NCBI GenBank assembly: GCA_944382965.1
Contig: CALWOA010000005.1
Span: 1-64,000 of the forward strand
Origin: an uncultured Oscillospiraceae bacterium
GTDB lineage: Bacteria; Bacillota; Clostridia; Oscillospirales; Oscillospiraceae
Direction of reading: 5' to 3'
DNA: 64,000 nucleotides
The position numbers were made by a program, and so were the translations under genes. The notes under the pieces were generated by a model. The model did not search any database. It was not told the DNA's origin and saw only the letters and a list, made by a program, of their open reading frames with translations. Position 1 is the stretch's first letter, and each line of letters starts with the position of its first letter. Of this stretch, positions 37,001-52,000 are shown one piece after another.

Positions 37001-40000
37001 GGCGATGTGTTGCTCCACGCTTTTAATGACAGCGATCTGCTGGCAGCCATGCTGAGCCTGTCTGCTTCCGGCAGCAGCACAGCTGCGGCTGGTGCCACCG
37101 TTCTGGTGCAGCAGTTCAGCCAGAAAGCCCATGCCGGTGCGGGTATCAGCGAAAACCCCGCCGTTGTAGCACAGAAGGCTACCCTCATTGCTCACTACGG
37201 CAAAGTGCTGGTGGAATCCAGAGCCAACAACCGCTCGCTGGCTGCGGGCGCGGCCCTGGCTCTCTCCGGCAGCACTACGTTGGACCTGGCAGGTACCTAT
37301 GTCCACAATGCATTCTCCAGCGAGGCTGTCTCCCGCCTGGGTGACAACAGTAGGGTACAGGCCTGGGACAGCATCGGTATTCTGGCTGACGCAGACAATC
37401 TGGTGGTCAGCGGTGCAGGCGCGGTGGCCGGTACCGGCAGTACCACTGCAGCTTTGGGCGGCAGTGCCACCACCGTTATCTTCCGGAACCTGGTGCAGGC
37501 TCTGGTGGGCGAACACAGTGACCTTACCGCCTGGGCACTGGATACGGGTGCCAATGCAGGTATCGGGACAGCCAACCGTCAGGACCGGCGGCGGGGCATG
37601 GTGCTCCATGCCTTCTCTGCCGAAGAGATTTATATGGCGGCAGTGGCCGGCTCGGTGACCGGCTCATCCACTGCAAACCTAGTGGGTGTGGCCGACACAT
37701 TGCTGGTACAGAACACCGTCAACGCCCATGTGGGCAACAACAGCCGGGTCAGCGCCGGACTGAACACCGCCGAGAAGAAGGATGTAAATGGCGACGGTCA
37801 GTCTGATGACTCTCACGGGGAAGGTGAGATCGCGGTTGAAGCCAGGGACGATACCTTTGTGGTGAACTTCGGCGGCGCACTGGATGCCTCTGGCAGCGCT
37901 GCCGCAGTCCTGGGCGGTACGGTAGTCACCATCCTGTTTAAAAAGCAAGTATCTGCGATGCTGATGGGCGGCAGCCAGGCAGTCCACGCAGAAAAGTCCG
38001 TCACTGTGGATGCCGACAGCACCGATGAGATGTTCCTGCTGGCCGCCACCTTCGGCGTCACCGGAGGTACTGTAGCTGCCGGCGGAGCGGGCAACATCCT
38101 GGCATATGAAAACGCTGTGCAGGCCCATCTGGGCGGGCAGATCACCACCGGCGGCGATGTGAACATCACTGCCGATACCGTCATCGAACTTTACAATGTG
38201 GCCCTGAGCATTGCTGGTGCCTCCACCGCCGGTGTGTCCGGCGTGGCGGTGGTCACCTCTTTCCAGGGACTCACTGAAGCAATCCTGCTGGCAGGTGCCA
38301 GTGTGGATGCCAAGGGTAAGCTGAACATTCTGGCCAACTCCAGGGAATTTATCACTGCTGACGGTGCAGGTATTTCCGGCGGCGGCACTGCGGGAGTTTC
38401 TGGTACGGTGGTGGTCATCCTTAATGAGAACACTGTACTGGCTATCGTGCAGGACAATGCAGCGGCGGCAAAGCCCGTTATCCGGGCAAGCAGCATCACC
38501 CTGGACGCGCAGGATGACTACCGACTCATCGGTGTGGCGGCATCTGCCTCCTTCGGAGCAACTGCCGGTGCAGGCGTTACTGCCATCGTCACACTGGCCG
38601 ATAACCTGGTGGCAGCCGGGATCGGCAGCAACTATGCAGTGCAGACCAATGCCGGTGATGTTTTGGTGAATGCGCTCAGCAAGCGGGACGTACGCACCTA
38701 TGCGGGCAGCGTAGGCGCAGGCGGCACCGCCGGAGTCGGCGCAGTCATTATGGCTCTGGTAGTGGGCAGCAAGCTGGACGATGATTCCACCCAGGCTTTG
38801 GCCGAGCACTTCCATCCCTCCGACCTGCTGGCGGGCATGAAGGAGAAAGCACCGTCTGAAGCAGGGGAGGTCTATGGCAAGTACGACGAGGCGTGGCTTG
38901 ACGAGGCCCTGGCCGGCAGTGGCAACAGCTACAGCGACGTGCCGGTGGATAACCAGTACAACGGTGCAGACCAATATGTGAGCGAAGACTTCAACAAAGA
39001 TTACACGGTGACCCAGAATTCGGATGGCACCGTGACTGCTGGCGAGCCTGGCTCGGGTCTCACCGTCACCCCGGTGGGCGAGGGCAATTCCGACGCAGAT
39101 GAGGCATTCTCAGTCTACGAGGGATTCCGAGACGTGGCAAGTGCGGCCTTTACCCGGGCATTCATCGGCGCCAACACTTCTGTGACCAGCGCCGGCAGCA
39201 TTACGATCCAGGCCAAAGACCAGTTGAACGCAAGTCTCGGCACGGTGGCTTTCGGAGCCTCCGGCGCTGTGGGCGTAGGCGTGGGCATGGCAGTGGCCAT
39301 TATGAACGGTTCCGTTGAAGCCTGGGCAGGGCAGGATTCCATGCTCCGGGCAGGCGGAAACATCACCATCGAAGCCGTTGCTGAGAGCCCGCTGCTGACC
39401 GGCGCAGACCTCTCCCAGGATGACCGGGACAGCATGGATTACCTGAACGGACAGAGCGAAGAGTTCAGCCTTACCGACCTGACCATCCACGCCCTTTCGG
39501 TAAGCGGCGGCGTATCGGGCACGGCTGGTGTGGGCGTAGCTTTGGCAGTGGTGCATTTGAGCAGCAATGTCAGTGCTCGGCTGTTGGGCAGCGTGGGACA
39601 GGCAAGTGAGCTGACCCTCCGGGCCGTCAGTGACTACCGGAACATTGTGGCTGCAACGCTGAGTTTGGGCGGAGGTATGGCGGGCGTTAGCGCCAGCGCA
39701 GCTGCCACCGTCTTCGACGGCAGCACCCAGGCATCCGTGGAAGGCACAGGTTCTGTGCAGGATGTGACCCATATCCGGGTGCAGACCCAGGTAAACAACA
39801 CTGCTACCAGTGCGGCAGCAGGTATTGCTGCCGGTATGGGCGCGGGGAATGCAGGCGTGGCTGTGGCCATCAACAAGCATCTGGTTCAGACTTTCCTGGC
39901 CCAGGGCGTGTCCATCGGCAGTCCGGCCTATGCTCCGGACATTACACTCAATGCAGTGGTAAACAGCGATGCGAAGGCATTTACTCTGGGCGTGGCCGGC

Positions 40001-43000
40001 GGCGCTGTGGCTGTGGGTGCGGCAATTGCTTTGACCAAAACAGCCCCTACTGTGTACACCTACATCGGTGCAGCTCCGGATGCCGCTGCCTATGTGACTC
40101 CGGGTACGGTGAATGCGGGCAGCATCACCATCCGGAACGACGTGAGCACCAGTTCGGAAAGCTATGCTGCCAATGTCAACGGCGGCGCAGTGGGAATCAC
40201 TGCCCAGGTGCTGCTGGTGTTCAACACGGCTCGTGTGTTTGCCGGGCTTGACCGCATCCATGTAAACGCCGGCAATGTGAACATCGACAGTGCTCTCCAC
40301 GCCAATGGCCGGGCCTATGTGGCCTCCATCACCGGTGGTGCTGTGGCAGTGGGCATGGTAGTAAGCACGGTGCTCCTGCAGGCAGAAAACATTGCTCAGG
40401 TGGATGTAACCGGCGTGGAAATGAACGCCGCAAATCTGAATGTCTACACCGGACGGCAGAATGAGCGGAACACCTCCAGCGCCGAGGCCCTGGCCATTGC
40501 AGCTGAGGCAGGTGCGGTGAGTGCGGGTCTCAACGCTGCCGTGGCGGACAACAATACCAAAAACATCACCAGGATTCTGGGCGGCAAAGAGGCGCTCAGC
40601 CATCTGCTGAACGTCAATGGTGCAGTGAACCTGGGCTCCTACGGTCAGGCCACTGCCAATGCCCAGGTCTGGGGTGTGAATGCCGGTGCCATCAGCGTAC
40701 TGGGAAGCGCTGCCGTGGCTATGCTGCGGGCCGAACAGCAGGCAAATGTGGTGGGCGGAAACATCACCGCCGGCAGCCTCACTGCCCGCAGTGAGATGAA
40801 CGAAGGCCTGGAGCACATGAAGTATGTGGATCTGGGTAAACTGCCTGGCGGCAACATCGTGGCGGCACCTGCCGAGGCGGTGGATGCCAGCGAGGGCAAC
40901 GCGGCGGTCTTTGCCGGACTCATTACCGGCAGCGGCGGAGCCATCTCTGCTGCAGTCAATGTGGCAGCTGCCTATGGCCGGGCCCTAACCCAGGCAAGTG
41001 TGCAACCCTTCAGTCTGGTCCTTTCCGGAAAGGCGGACGTATTCGCCGGTGGCACTGCCAATGTGTTGGCCCAGAGTTTCAATCAGAGTGTGGGAGCCAT
41101 CACCGCCGCCGTTATCGTGGATACAGCCTATTCTCAGAGCGAGTTTGCGGCGATTCTGGATATCCCGGCAGGCAGCAGGGTCACGGCGGGCAGCGTAAGC
41201 GTTGCTACCGACTATACTGCCGGTGCAGTGGCGGCTCTGGCCCCTAGTGCCGGTGGTGCGGAACTCAGCGGCGCGCAGCTGCAGGTGAATGCTGGTGTGG
41301 CCAACGCCGATAGCTGCGGCAAGGCTGCCATCACCGGTGCGGGCGTGCTCAGTGTGGGTACCCTTACCGTCACCGGCAGTGGTATCGCCACCTCGCGAGT
41401 CTACAGCGTGACCCCTGTGGCCAGCCTGACCGGTATCAAGATCGCTGCCAATGTTTTGGTGGCTCTGCTGGATGCCGAGAACCTGGCCTACATCCAGGGC
41501 GTCGAAGTAAAAAATGCAGCAATCACCGTGAACGCACAGCTGAATGCAGCTGATGGCCAGGGCGCCAGTGTACTGCTGGCCAACAACATCAAGGGCAGCG
41601 GCGTGAGCGTGAGTCTGGCCTCCGCCCGCAGCAATACGGCCGTGGCGCTGAACAGCAGTATCAACAAGGCGTTCTTGGATGCGGTGAAGGTCATCGCTGG
41701 CAGAGTGCTTTCGGTCACTGCCGACGCCAACAGCCTTGCCACTGCCAGTGCAGCGGACCCGGGTACCAACGTGGAACTGCTCAGTCTGGGCGTGAATGTG
41801 ATCATTGCCCGGGCAGACGGAACCTTCGCTGCATACATCCATCTGGTGGAGGATCGGCCTGTTGCGGCCGCATCCGTCACCGTCACCAATACCTATACGG
41901 CTCGGGCTGAAGCGGTATCCCGCCAGCCCAACCAAGGTGTGGGTCTGCTGGATGCAGGTGTCAACGTGGCCTACGCCAATGCCGGAACTGTAGCCGAAGC
42001 GGCCATCCGTGGCAGCGCAGGCAGCTTGATCACTGGAGGCGCAGTGAATATCCTCCTTTCCGGTAAGGCAACTGCAAATGCCCGCATCCCCGGCATCAAG
42101 GTGAATGTTCAGGGGGCGAAATTGGCTGTGAACGTGGTCAACGCCATTGTCAGCACAAGCCAGCAGGCCTACATCGGTCAGCCGGAGGGCGGCGCAGCCA
42201 GTAGCTTGAGTGTGACTGCCATGGGCGGCATCCTGATTCAGGCCAGCCTCAATGACAGTGCTGGGACAGGTGCAACGGCCATCGTGGGCAGCAACGGCTC
42301 CGACCGCTCGGTGGGGGTGTCAATCATCGGCGGCGTGGCCTCCGAGGCCAACGCCAGAATGGAAGGGTCTTCCAGTGCCCATATCCTTACCACTGGCAGC
42401 ATTGTCACTACCGGGCAGCTGGTGCTGCGAAATGCGGCCCGCAGCTGGGCGAAGGCAGACATTGATGACGACAGTGTGGATGTGACCTTGGTTAACGCCA
42501 CCTTGCTGCTTACCAAGGCCATTGCCGGCGGCAGCTTCCAGGCTCTGGCAGATACCGGCAGCTTGAGCGCTGGGGACGTGGACATCCAAAACAAGTATTA
42601 TGCCGAATCCTACGCTGCCTCCGGTCCTGCCGGCGGCGTGGGGGTCACCCTGGTATCCACAGATGCAAATCGGGCTGCTGCCGAAACCAACGCCAATGCC
42701 AATGCCTCTGTGAAGGTAAGCGGCAATGCCAGTGTGACCAATTCCGTGAATATCCAGAACATAGGCTATCTGCTGGCCGATGCGCTGGGGCGCACCCGCA
42801 AGGTGAACGTTTCCGGCGTGAGCATTGCCGTCACTGTAGTGGATGCAGTGCTGAAGGCCAGTCAGACTGCCCGAGCACAATTTAATGGGGAGGCTCAGGT
42901 AGGCGGCGCCGTGAACGTGAACTCCGAGATCGTTCGCACCGGCGGATACGGCATCGCCACGGCCCAGGCCGGTGGTTCCGGCGGCGCAAACGTGAGCTTG

Positions 43001-46000
43001 GTAGGTGCAGGTGTCAACCATGTCACCGCCAAGAGCAGTACCACCAACACGGCATTCCTGCAAGGCGAGGGTACACTGAGTGCAGGCAACGTCAGCGTGC
43101 GGGCCAAGAGCCTGACCGAGGCACAGGCTATTGCCAAGTCCAATGTCAACGTGGGACTGGTATTGCTGGGCAGTCTGAATGCTGCCTCCTCCACCCAGGA
43201 CAAGGTGGATGTGCTGGTAGATGGTATTTTGGTCAACGCATCGGGAACCTTCACCGCAGAAGCGGTGGGTAATACCGTTTCGAATGCTGTGGCTGCCAGC
43301 GAAGGCGGCGGTGGCCTGGTGACCAGCGGTATCAACACCGCGAACGCAAAGGTGGGTGGCTCCGAGACGGATCCGCAGACTGTGCGCATCATCGTCAGAG
43401 ACAGCATCATCCAGGCCGTCCGGGACATCACCCTGCGGGCTTACAACACCGGCAATGCCCGGGCCAATATCGAACGAGGCCTGAATGTGGCCGCCGGCAA
43501 TCTGACTGTGAGTGTGCTGCCCACCAACGCCTGGTACGACACCGGCGTGGAGGTGCTGGAGGGCTCCGAGGTGCGCTCCACCGAAGGAAATGTGAGCGTA
43601 CTTAGCGAAGATGCCCCCAAGGGCCGCAGCGAGGCCAGGGGCTCCAGTATCGGTATCGGTGTGAACTCCAATGTGACCTACGGCGAAAATACTGCCGACA
43701 CCACCAACACCATCCGTATCAATGGTGTCCTGGATGCCGGTGAGGCTCTCATCGTGGAGGCGATTTCCTCGGCCCAACTGAACGCAGCTACCTATGCCGA
43801 CGGCGGAGGATTCTTCGAGGGAACCATGCTGTGGTCCAAGAATACCCTGAACCGCGTGGTTTCTATCCTGGTTGAGGAGAACAGTACCCTGCTTGCCAAC
43901 TACGGCGACCTGGTTATCAGCGCAGAAGGCGGCACCCGGGACAGCATCCTCACCCGCTCGGAGGTGTCTTCCGGCGGCGTGGTGGCCCTGGGCACTGCTA
44001 CCGCTCTGGTGAACATCGATAATCGGGTGACGGTCCAGATCGGCGAGAACGTCCTGATTCGGGCCCGCTTCAGCCAAGTGGACATCTGCGCCGATGCATC
44101 TCAGACAGGGGTGGCAACCAATGTGAGTGCGGATGCCTCCGGTTTGGGTGTGGCACCCAATTCCACGGCCAATGTGAATACCAACCTGGATGCCGATGTA
44201 ATCATCGGAAAAACCGGTGGTGAGCTGGCGGTCATCGAAGGAAAAGATGTGGAGATCATCGCCCGCAACGGCGAAGTGGATATCTACACTTACACCTACG
44301 CCAAAGGCTCGGCTCTGGGCGCGGCGGTGAACGCCATCAGCAATCCCAAAACCACCCTGAGGGCGGATGTGAGAATTGACGGGGCCGACATTATCGGTCA
44401 CGACAACCTGCACATTTACGCTTCTGTCAAGCCTGCCTACCGGGATGCCAACATCAGTGTGCATGCCATCATACAGCTGAACGCAGTGGGTGAGGCTCTG
44501 GCCAAGGCTGGCGGCTCCACCAAGGCGGGGTCCAACACCATACTGGGCTCCGGTGTCACCCTGAGAGGTGCGGTCGTAGCGGTTACCCGCTATGGCTTCG
44601 ACCAAGGCCGGATCCGGCGGGATGCCCGTAAAGGCGGTTTCATCATCAAAGAGACTCACGTCAGCCACGACTTTACCAGCGAGGGAATTGTCTCTGTCAG
44701 CACCGACACAGTCCTTTATCTGGGCGATGCCGCAGGCGGCATCTACATTGACATCTCTGAACACAAAGGACAGCTGACAGTGCGGGAAGTTGGTGTGAAA
44801 AACCCCGACAAATTCTATGAACAAAATGGCAATGTCATCACCTTCAGTGACATCAGCAACAACCTGCCCGGCATGGCGGACTTCACCCATGACGGTCATG
44901 ATGCCATCGGCGGCATTTTCGTCTACAACCAGGCGGTGCTGCCCCGGGTGATCCTTACAAACAGTTCCCACTTTGACGTGCAGTTGAACGGCATCTATGT
45001 CTCCAACAGCGGATTCATTCAGCCCAACGTGCTCGGCATCAGCCACACCATCAAAGATGTGGTTTATGACAAACCCGAAGTGCGGACCGAGTTCAGCGGC
45101 ACCGGCGGTGTGAAGGTCAGCGGATTTGTATCCAACACCGATGGCCATGTGGAGTTTGTCTGGACCGGTGAAGAGGGTGGAGCACTCACGGGCGTTGACG
45201 GCGTGGCAAACATTTCTTCCGGCACCACCGTATCGCCGGTATGGGCCCATGACCTGCTGGTCAAGGGTGCTGCCAGCGTAGGCACGGCCGATCAGGCTTT
45301 CAACGCTTATGTATTCTCCGGCAGCAACGGTGTGGTGAACATCGAGGCCTATGGCGACGTGTTCGTGAACATCGTACCGGTGACCCTGATCCTTGTGGAC
45401 GAGAATAACCAGGTACTGGAGCGCCACGAAGACCCGGTGTACATTGAGCGGGTGGTCTCGCTCAGCGGCAATGTGAAGATGGATCTTAAGGAAGCTGTGC
45501 AGGCTACGATGATTGTCGGTACTACCACCGTCACCATCCCGCTGCCCGGTTCTCTGAGCTACATCACCGATGCCACTGTGGAGCTTGCCTCGGCCTATAC
45601 CCTCACCGGTAAGGATGTGCTGGAGTACTACCTCCAGGGCTACGATGCATCCGAACGGCTTTACCGCTATCTGCTGCCCAACGGCACTCTGTTCTACATG
45701 GACGCCTGGGGCAATGTCTCCCGGATTGAAGAGGGCGGCACAGAAACAGCGGTTGGTGACTTTGAATTCATCAAGGACGCTTCCGACAAGGTGGTGCAGA
45801 TCAAGCTGAACGAAGGTATTTCCATTGATCTTTCCACCGGCTACCTGACCGTGGCAGAGGATGCCTCCTACGAGGTCCTGCTGGAGGCCATCAGCGCCAG
45901 CTGGTTTACCTCCAAGGGCCTGCTGAGCGGCGGCGGGGAGGCCCGCATCCGCCTGGTCACCGCTGGAACCGTGTCCGGCAACCAGGGCGAAAACCTCACC

Positions 46001-49000
46001 GATGAGGACACGCTGAAGGAAATGGATGTGCGGGTGGTCCTGGCGCTGAGAACGGCGCAGATCGACTACTATTACCTCAGCGGTCTGCAGCCGACTATGG
46101 ACGCCATCACCGGTGCTCCTGCCACCACCTATTACTACTTCCTGCTGCACGACAAGGGCACCGACAGCCTGCGCTTCTACGCCTTCACCGGCGGCAGCAC
46201 CGAGATTCAGGATGTGGACCAGGTGAACCGGGACAGCTTCAACAGAGAGCACCTCCAGGTCTACGATGGTCATCCGGTGACCAATACCCTGAACAACGGC
46301 GTGACCTATTATGAGGCGCAATTTGATTCGGTGGCAAGAGACACCCATGAGTGGCGCAGCGGTACTCACCTGGGTAAGGTGCTGCGGAACGCTTCCGGTG
46401 ACCCCTTCACGGTGACGGATTTCCTGGGCACCGGCTATGAAGTTGTTTGGAACAGCAACAACACCATGTCCATTGACGGCACTGCTGTGGGGCTGGTGTA
46501 TATCCCGGGCCTTGGCTACACCGTGGCTCCTGGCCAGAACCTCAGCGGTCAGGCGGCGGGCCTGTATCAGGCACTTGCCGGCATTTACTGGATGCCCTCT
46601 GTGGAACGGACAGTGGAAAGCAGCGTCCAGGTGGACGGCATGACCTATACCGCCAACGGAAAGGACAACGGTGTGGATGTGTTCCGCTTCGCCGAATTTG
46701 TCTATACAAGGCTCAATAACAACAAGGACAAACCCACCACGCAGATGTATCGAACCAAAACCTTCTACATGTACAGCTACTGGCTGCAGTTTACCTATGC
46801 GAAGATGCAGCCTGTGACCGCCAGCCTCTCTAACGAGTACTATACCAGCGGTGTTAAATACACTGGCTTTGATAAGACGGTGTACGAGAAGCCTGACGGC
46901 ACACTGTATGAGCATTACGACGTTGCCAAGGACGAATACACCGGCAAACTGACTCCCGAGGCGGAGTACCGGATCGTCAGCCAGGTGTACTACATGAAGG
47001 ATGCCAACGGCAGCCGCATCAGCGTCAACGGCCAGCAGATCTGGTCTTACCTGAGCCAAGCCACGGCGCAGATCATCAACGGCAAGTACTACTATCTGGT
47101 GGACAGCCATCCCGGCGAGGAACTCTACCTGGAGAAAACCACCCAGAACGGCAAAGATGTGTACACCCTGATGAGCCAGACCATAAGCGCTCCTGAAACG
47201 GTGCTGCCGGATGGTGAGAACTATCAGCATGATACCGGCGATCGTACCTTCACCGTGGGCCAGGATGACGAAGAGAACGACATCACGGTTACCTTCAAGC
47301 CGGATAACAATGCCACCGGTGAGACCGAGTACAAAAACCAGGTGGGCAGTGACGGAAACTACTACACCATCGTATTCAAGGCCGGCACCGATGGAAATCC
47401 CGGTAAATGGTACCTGCGCGTTTCCAGCGGCAGCGACACGCTTCTGAATGATCCGACCAAGGTGCTGGTAAATACCAGCTACGCAGTGCTGAAACGGAAT
47501 GTCTATGATTCGGATGGCAATCCCACCAGCGAGATCACCGACTATCTGCTGAACGACGTGCAGGCGTACATCAACTTTGCACCGGGAAGAAACAAGACTG
47601 GCATCAACTATCAGATCGGAACCCTGGACGCATCGGGTACACTGGTGCCTTCCACAACAGGTTTGTACGCCATTTGGGATGGAAGTCACTACCTGCTGTT
47701 TGATCCGGCTGACATGTTTGAACATTACGGTACCGACAACAGCGGTCTTACGGCAGAATTGGTGGAAGAGAAGCAAGCTACTGGTAATACCCTGCTGAAA
47801 ACAGAAGACGGCCAGGTGCTGCGCAACGCTGCAGGGGAAACGGTGTACCTGAACCAGATGGAAAGGGGCAGCTACAGCACGGCAGAAGATGTCTCCGGTG
47901 GCCTGCTCATCCTGCGGCCCGGCAGCCCTGTGGGTGCCGATGAGGAGCCCACCGTGCTGATCATCGGACCTCTGGAGGATATCCCTGTCAAGGAGATCAC
48001 GCTGCCTGCAAACAGCCAGGTAAACGGCGGCGGCTATCGCATTACCGACACCCTCTATCTGACCAAGAGCGGCCTGGTACTGACGCTGGCGCTGGATGGT
48101 GCCGGCCAGGTGACCTTCAGTGCCAAGTTCGACGGCAGTACCTACACCTCCGATAAGATTATCGCTACCCGGCTGGGCCATCTGGGAATCCTGCGGGAGT
48201 ACACCCTCAACGAAGAAGGAAAGCGGGTCTACACCGTCAATGGCAAGGCCACCACTTACACCCTCAACGGTGACCAGCTCTCCTGCATCAACGAGAACGG
48301 CAGACTGGTAGTGCTTACTCCGGAAGAGAGCATGGCAATTCTCTACCAGAATCTGCCCATGGCCAACGATGCCAGTATTACCATTAAAGCAGGCGAGAAG
48401 CTGTATCTGGAGCGTCTGACGGACCAGATCGCCAAGGATCTGGCGGGCAACTACTACTATTCCGAAAATGGCGAAAACGGCTGGATGAAAGCAGACTTTA
48501 CAAAACAGAACGGTACGAAAACTTACCACTACGCAGGCAAGGATCAGGAACACCAGCTGATGGGCACCGTGCGCTACGGCGGCAAGGTCTACCTGACCAT
48601 TTCGGAAGCGATGGATACCAACGAAGCCAGTGCCACCTTTGGCCAGATGATCCTCTATTTTGAACTGGACCAGAAGCAGCTTCTGGTGGGTTCTGACGGC
48701 AGCGTTACCCTGCTGGGTGAAAACAGCCGGACGCTGAAACTGGAACCTGACGATGAAGTGGAGTATCTGTTCGGCTATATCAGCGCTGGCGAAGCACTGG
48801 ACGGCACCAAAGCCGAAAACAGAAGGAACGTCACCATTCAGCTCAGCAACGAAAAGGGCTCTCTGGTGGACGGTGATGCAGCGACCGGATATGCAGATGA
48901 CATCGACATCCGCACCAACGGCGGTGACGTGATCATTCTGGTGCCCAAGAGTGCTGTCGGTACCATCGGTACGGATCTGGATGCTCTGGAGATTGACACG

Positions 49001-52000
49001 AACGGCGGTTTGCTGCTGATCCAGAGTTATGTTCCCGGCCAGGAGCCTGTGACCGAGATCGTGATGGATACCTTCATCAACTCCACTCAGGATATCACCC
49101 TGGAACCCACGGTGGTGAATGGGGCCGAGTTCCATGTGGACACCAAAGGCAGCATCACCGGCAAGACTCTGGATGTGATAAATGGCGGTGAAGCGGACCT
49201 GACAGCCGATGGCAGCATCTCCATGGGTGACATTACCGCTGACGGTGGCAGCACCGTGAACATTGATACGGGCATGGACTACACTGGCGGCGATGTGGAC
49301 TTGACCGACGGCTCCACAATGGACATTACAGCCGACGGCAGTACCACGACCGGAGAAATCACCGTGGATGACAGCCAGTTGAACATCGACGCAGGCGAAG
49401 CAGCCGAGACAGGCATCATCACCGCAGAGGGCAGTACCGTGACCATCGATACGGGTACGGACTACACCGGTGGAGATCTGGATCTGACGGACGGCTCTGC
49501 AATGGACGTCACTGCCGGAGGCAGCGCTGTCATTGGCACCGCGGCGGTGGAGGACAGCACTTTCACTGCCCAAACGGGCGAAGACTTCCGCTTTGAACGG
49601 ATCGCCGGCATCAGTGGTGACGGTAAACAGGTTAACGTGACCATTTACGCCAAGGGCGTGGTGGGCAGACTGCTGCCGGATGGCAAGGACGCCATTATCT
49701 CCTTTAGCCAAGATGCCAATGATGCCAATGCCATCGTCTCGGTGAGCGGTGAAAAGAGCGTGGGTGAGATTGACAGCCATCTGCAGCTGGACATCCCCGA
49801 AACGCTGACGATGCACATCCCTAAGGCCGGCGATATATGGATCGACGGCATTGTGGAGGGCGAACAGGAGGCGGATCAGTTTACCGGTCGTGACGAGAGC
49901 GGTACTATGCTCACCGGCGACGTGATCGACGGTATGGAAGACGAAGACTGTACCGTGGGTGTGGAGCTGAAGGCTCAGACGCCCGAGGAGATCGCCGCTC
50001 TGCTGTTGGCACGGGCAATGGACGAAGCGGACCAGACCGGAAATGCCCAGCAGCTGCTGCAGGACATCACTGCGGTGTTGGAAAAGGTGCTTACCCCCGC
50101 CCTTGGCCAGGAAGCGGCATTTGAAGAAGCGCTGAAAAAACTGAAAACCACCCCGGAAGAGGTGGAAAAAGTGCTCGATGAAATGGACATCCTGCTCCAG
50201 GCACTGGAAAGTCCGAATCCTCCGGCAGATGCAGACCAACAGGCACAGAACAAGATGCGGCTGCGTCAGCTTCTGGACGAACTGCTTGTGTTGACGATGA
50301 TTGTACCTGAGGCAGGAGGGCAGCCTGGCCAGGGGGCATCGGCCAAGTCTCTGATGGAAGACGAGGACCTGATCAAACTCTATTGGGCGGCACTTACCGA
50401 CCAGGAGAAACTGGCCTTGGTGGAGGAAAAACTCTGGGAGAAGGTGGACTATCCCGAACCTGCCGAGGATGTCCGGGATTTCCGGGACTTCACTGTGGTC
50501 ATCGGCGAGTCCACCGGAGATACCAGCCTTACCAACAAGGGAAGCATCACAATTTCTCAGAACGCAGGTACGTTCACTGCTCGTCAAGTGGTCTCTGGCT
50601 ACGAAAATGTTACCATCACGGCTCCGGAGATTGCCGGTGCTGCGGGCTTTACCAACGTCACCGGCACCGACCTGATGTTCCGTGCCCTCACCGGCAGCAT
50701 CCGGGACCTGACCATTGACCAGCGGGATTGGGTGGAACACACTGTAGTCGATGTGGAGAAACTGCAGCAATCTCCTACCACCATGCCTGACAGTGGCAGC
50801 TGGAGCATTACTCGCAACGCACTTACAGGACTGCTGGAGATGAATTTCGATATCGATTTCACCACCATCAGTGTGGATGACCACAACCTGGCCACTGCAC
50901 TTACGGCCATCGCTGCGGATGATATCTCCATCAACGAGGTACAGGGTAATCTGGGCCTGGAAATGGCCGAGAGCACCCAGGGCGGCGACATTGACCTGGC
51001 TGTGATCGATGGAAGTCTGCTGGACGTGAACGCCAGCCCGGACGGGCGCAACCTCTCTACCAGCGGCAATGCCAGCATCACCGTACAAGCAGGAACCATC
51101 GGTATCGCCGAAGCACCGCTGGAGGTGGAAGTGGGCGGCATCCTGACTACCCGGTCTCTGGGGAGCACCTGGCTGACCACAGATGAGAATCTGATTTTCA
51201 TTGCCGACATATTGGACAAGAATGCCCGGCTGGACGTGGTGGGCGATAAGGACCTGACGGTGCGCAACACGGAGGGGGATCTGAATGCAAACCGACTGTA
51301 TGCCGGTGGTGACCTATCGGTAACCAGCCCTAGAGGAAGCACCCATGTGAACTGGCTGAAAGTGATGGGTACGCTATCTATGGATTCTGCCGGAAACATC
51401 ATTGTATACCAAGCAATTGGAGATGTGACGGTAAACACCGTGAAGGCGCAAGAAGATATCCTCCTCAACATCCAGGGACAGCTGAAGGATGTTGCGGTGG
51501 ATCCTGTGAAAGAACTTGCTGTAGCCCAGGCGGAAGCTGCCCGTGCTGAGGCAGCAGAGAAAGCGCTTGAGCAGCAGCTGGCGGCCCGCCAGATGTATCT
51601 GGATGCAGTGGAAAACCGAAAGCAGGAGTTGGAGCGGCAGCTGGCAGGATTTGAGGAAGCACAAAAGGATCTGGAGAAGCAGCTGCAGGAGGTCCTGCAA
51701 GCATCTAAACCGGATCAGAACGCGGTGCACCAGCTCAAGAAAATGCTGGAGCAGATGACTGGCAGAATCAACGAGACTGTGCAGCAGCTGGAAAATCTGG
51801 AAACGGAACGCCAGACCCACCAAGCTGTAAAGCAGACCATCGAGACTGCCCTCAATCAGGCAAGGAAGGAAACCGACGTGGCCCGCAAGGCGGTGGAGAA
51901 TGCGCAGAATGCACTGGAAGGTGCTTTGGATGCCTCCATCACCTCTGGCGGCAACCTGGACATCCTGTTGAAAAATGGCGGCAGTGTGGGTACAGCTGAC

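Noticed and set aside
42320..51088. A 2,922-codon open frame antisense to the giant gene
   Set aside because: It is exactly in codon register with the sense gene, so it only needs the absence of TTA, CTA and TCA codons there. Sense codon bias explains it; the predicted peptide is His/Gln/Gly-rich and unlike protein, and there is no ribosome site.
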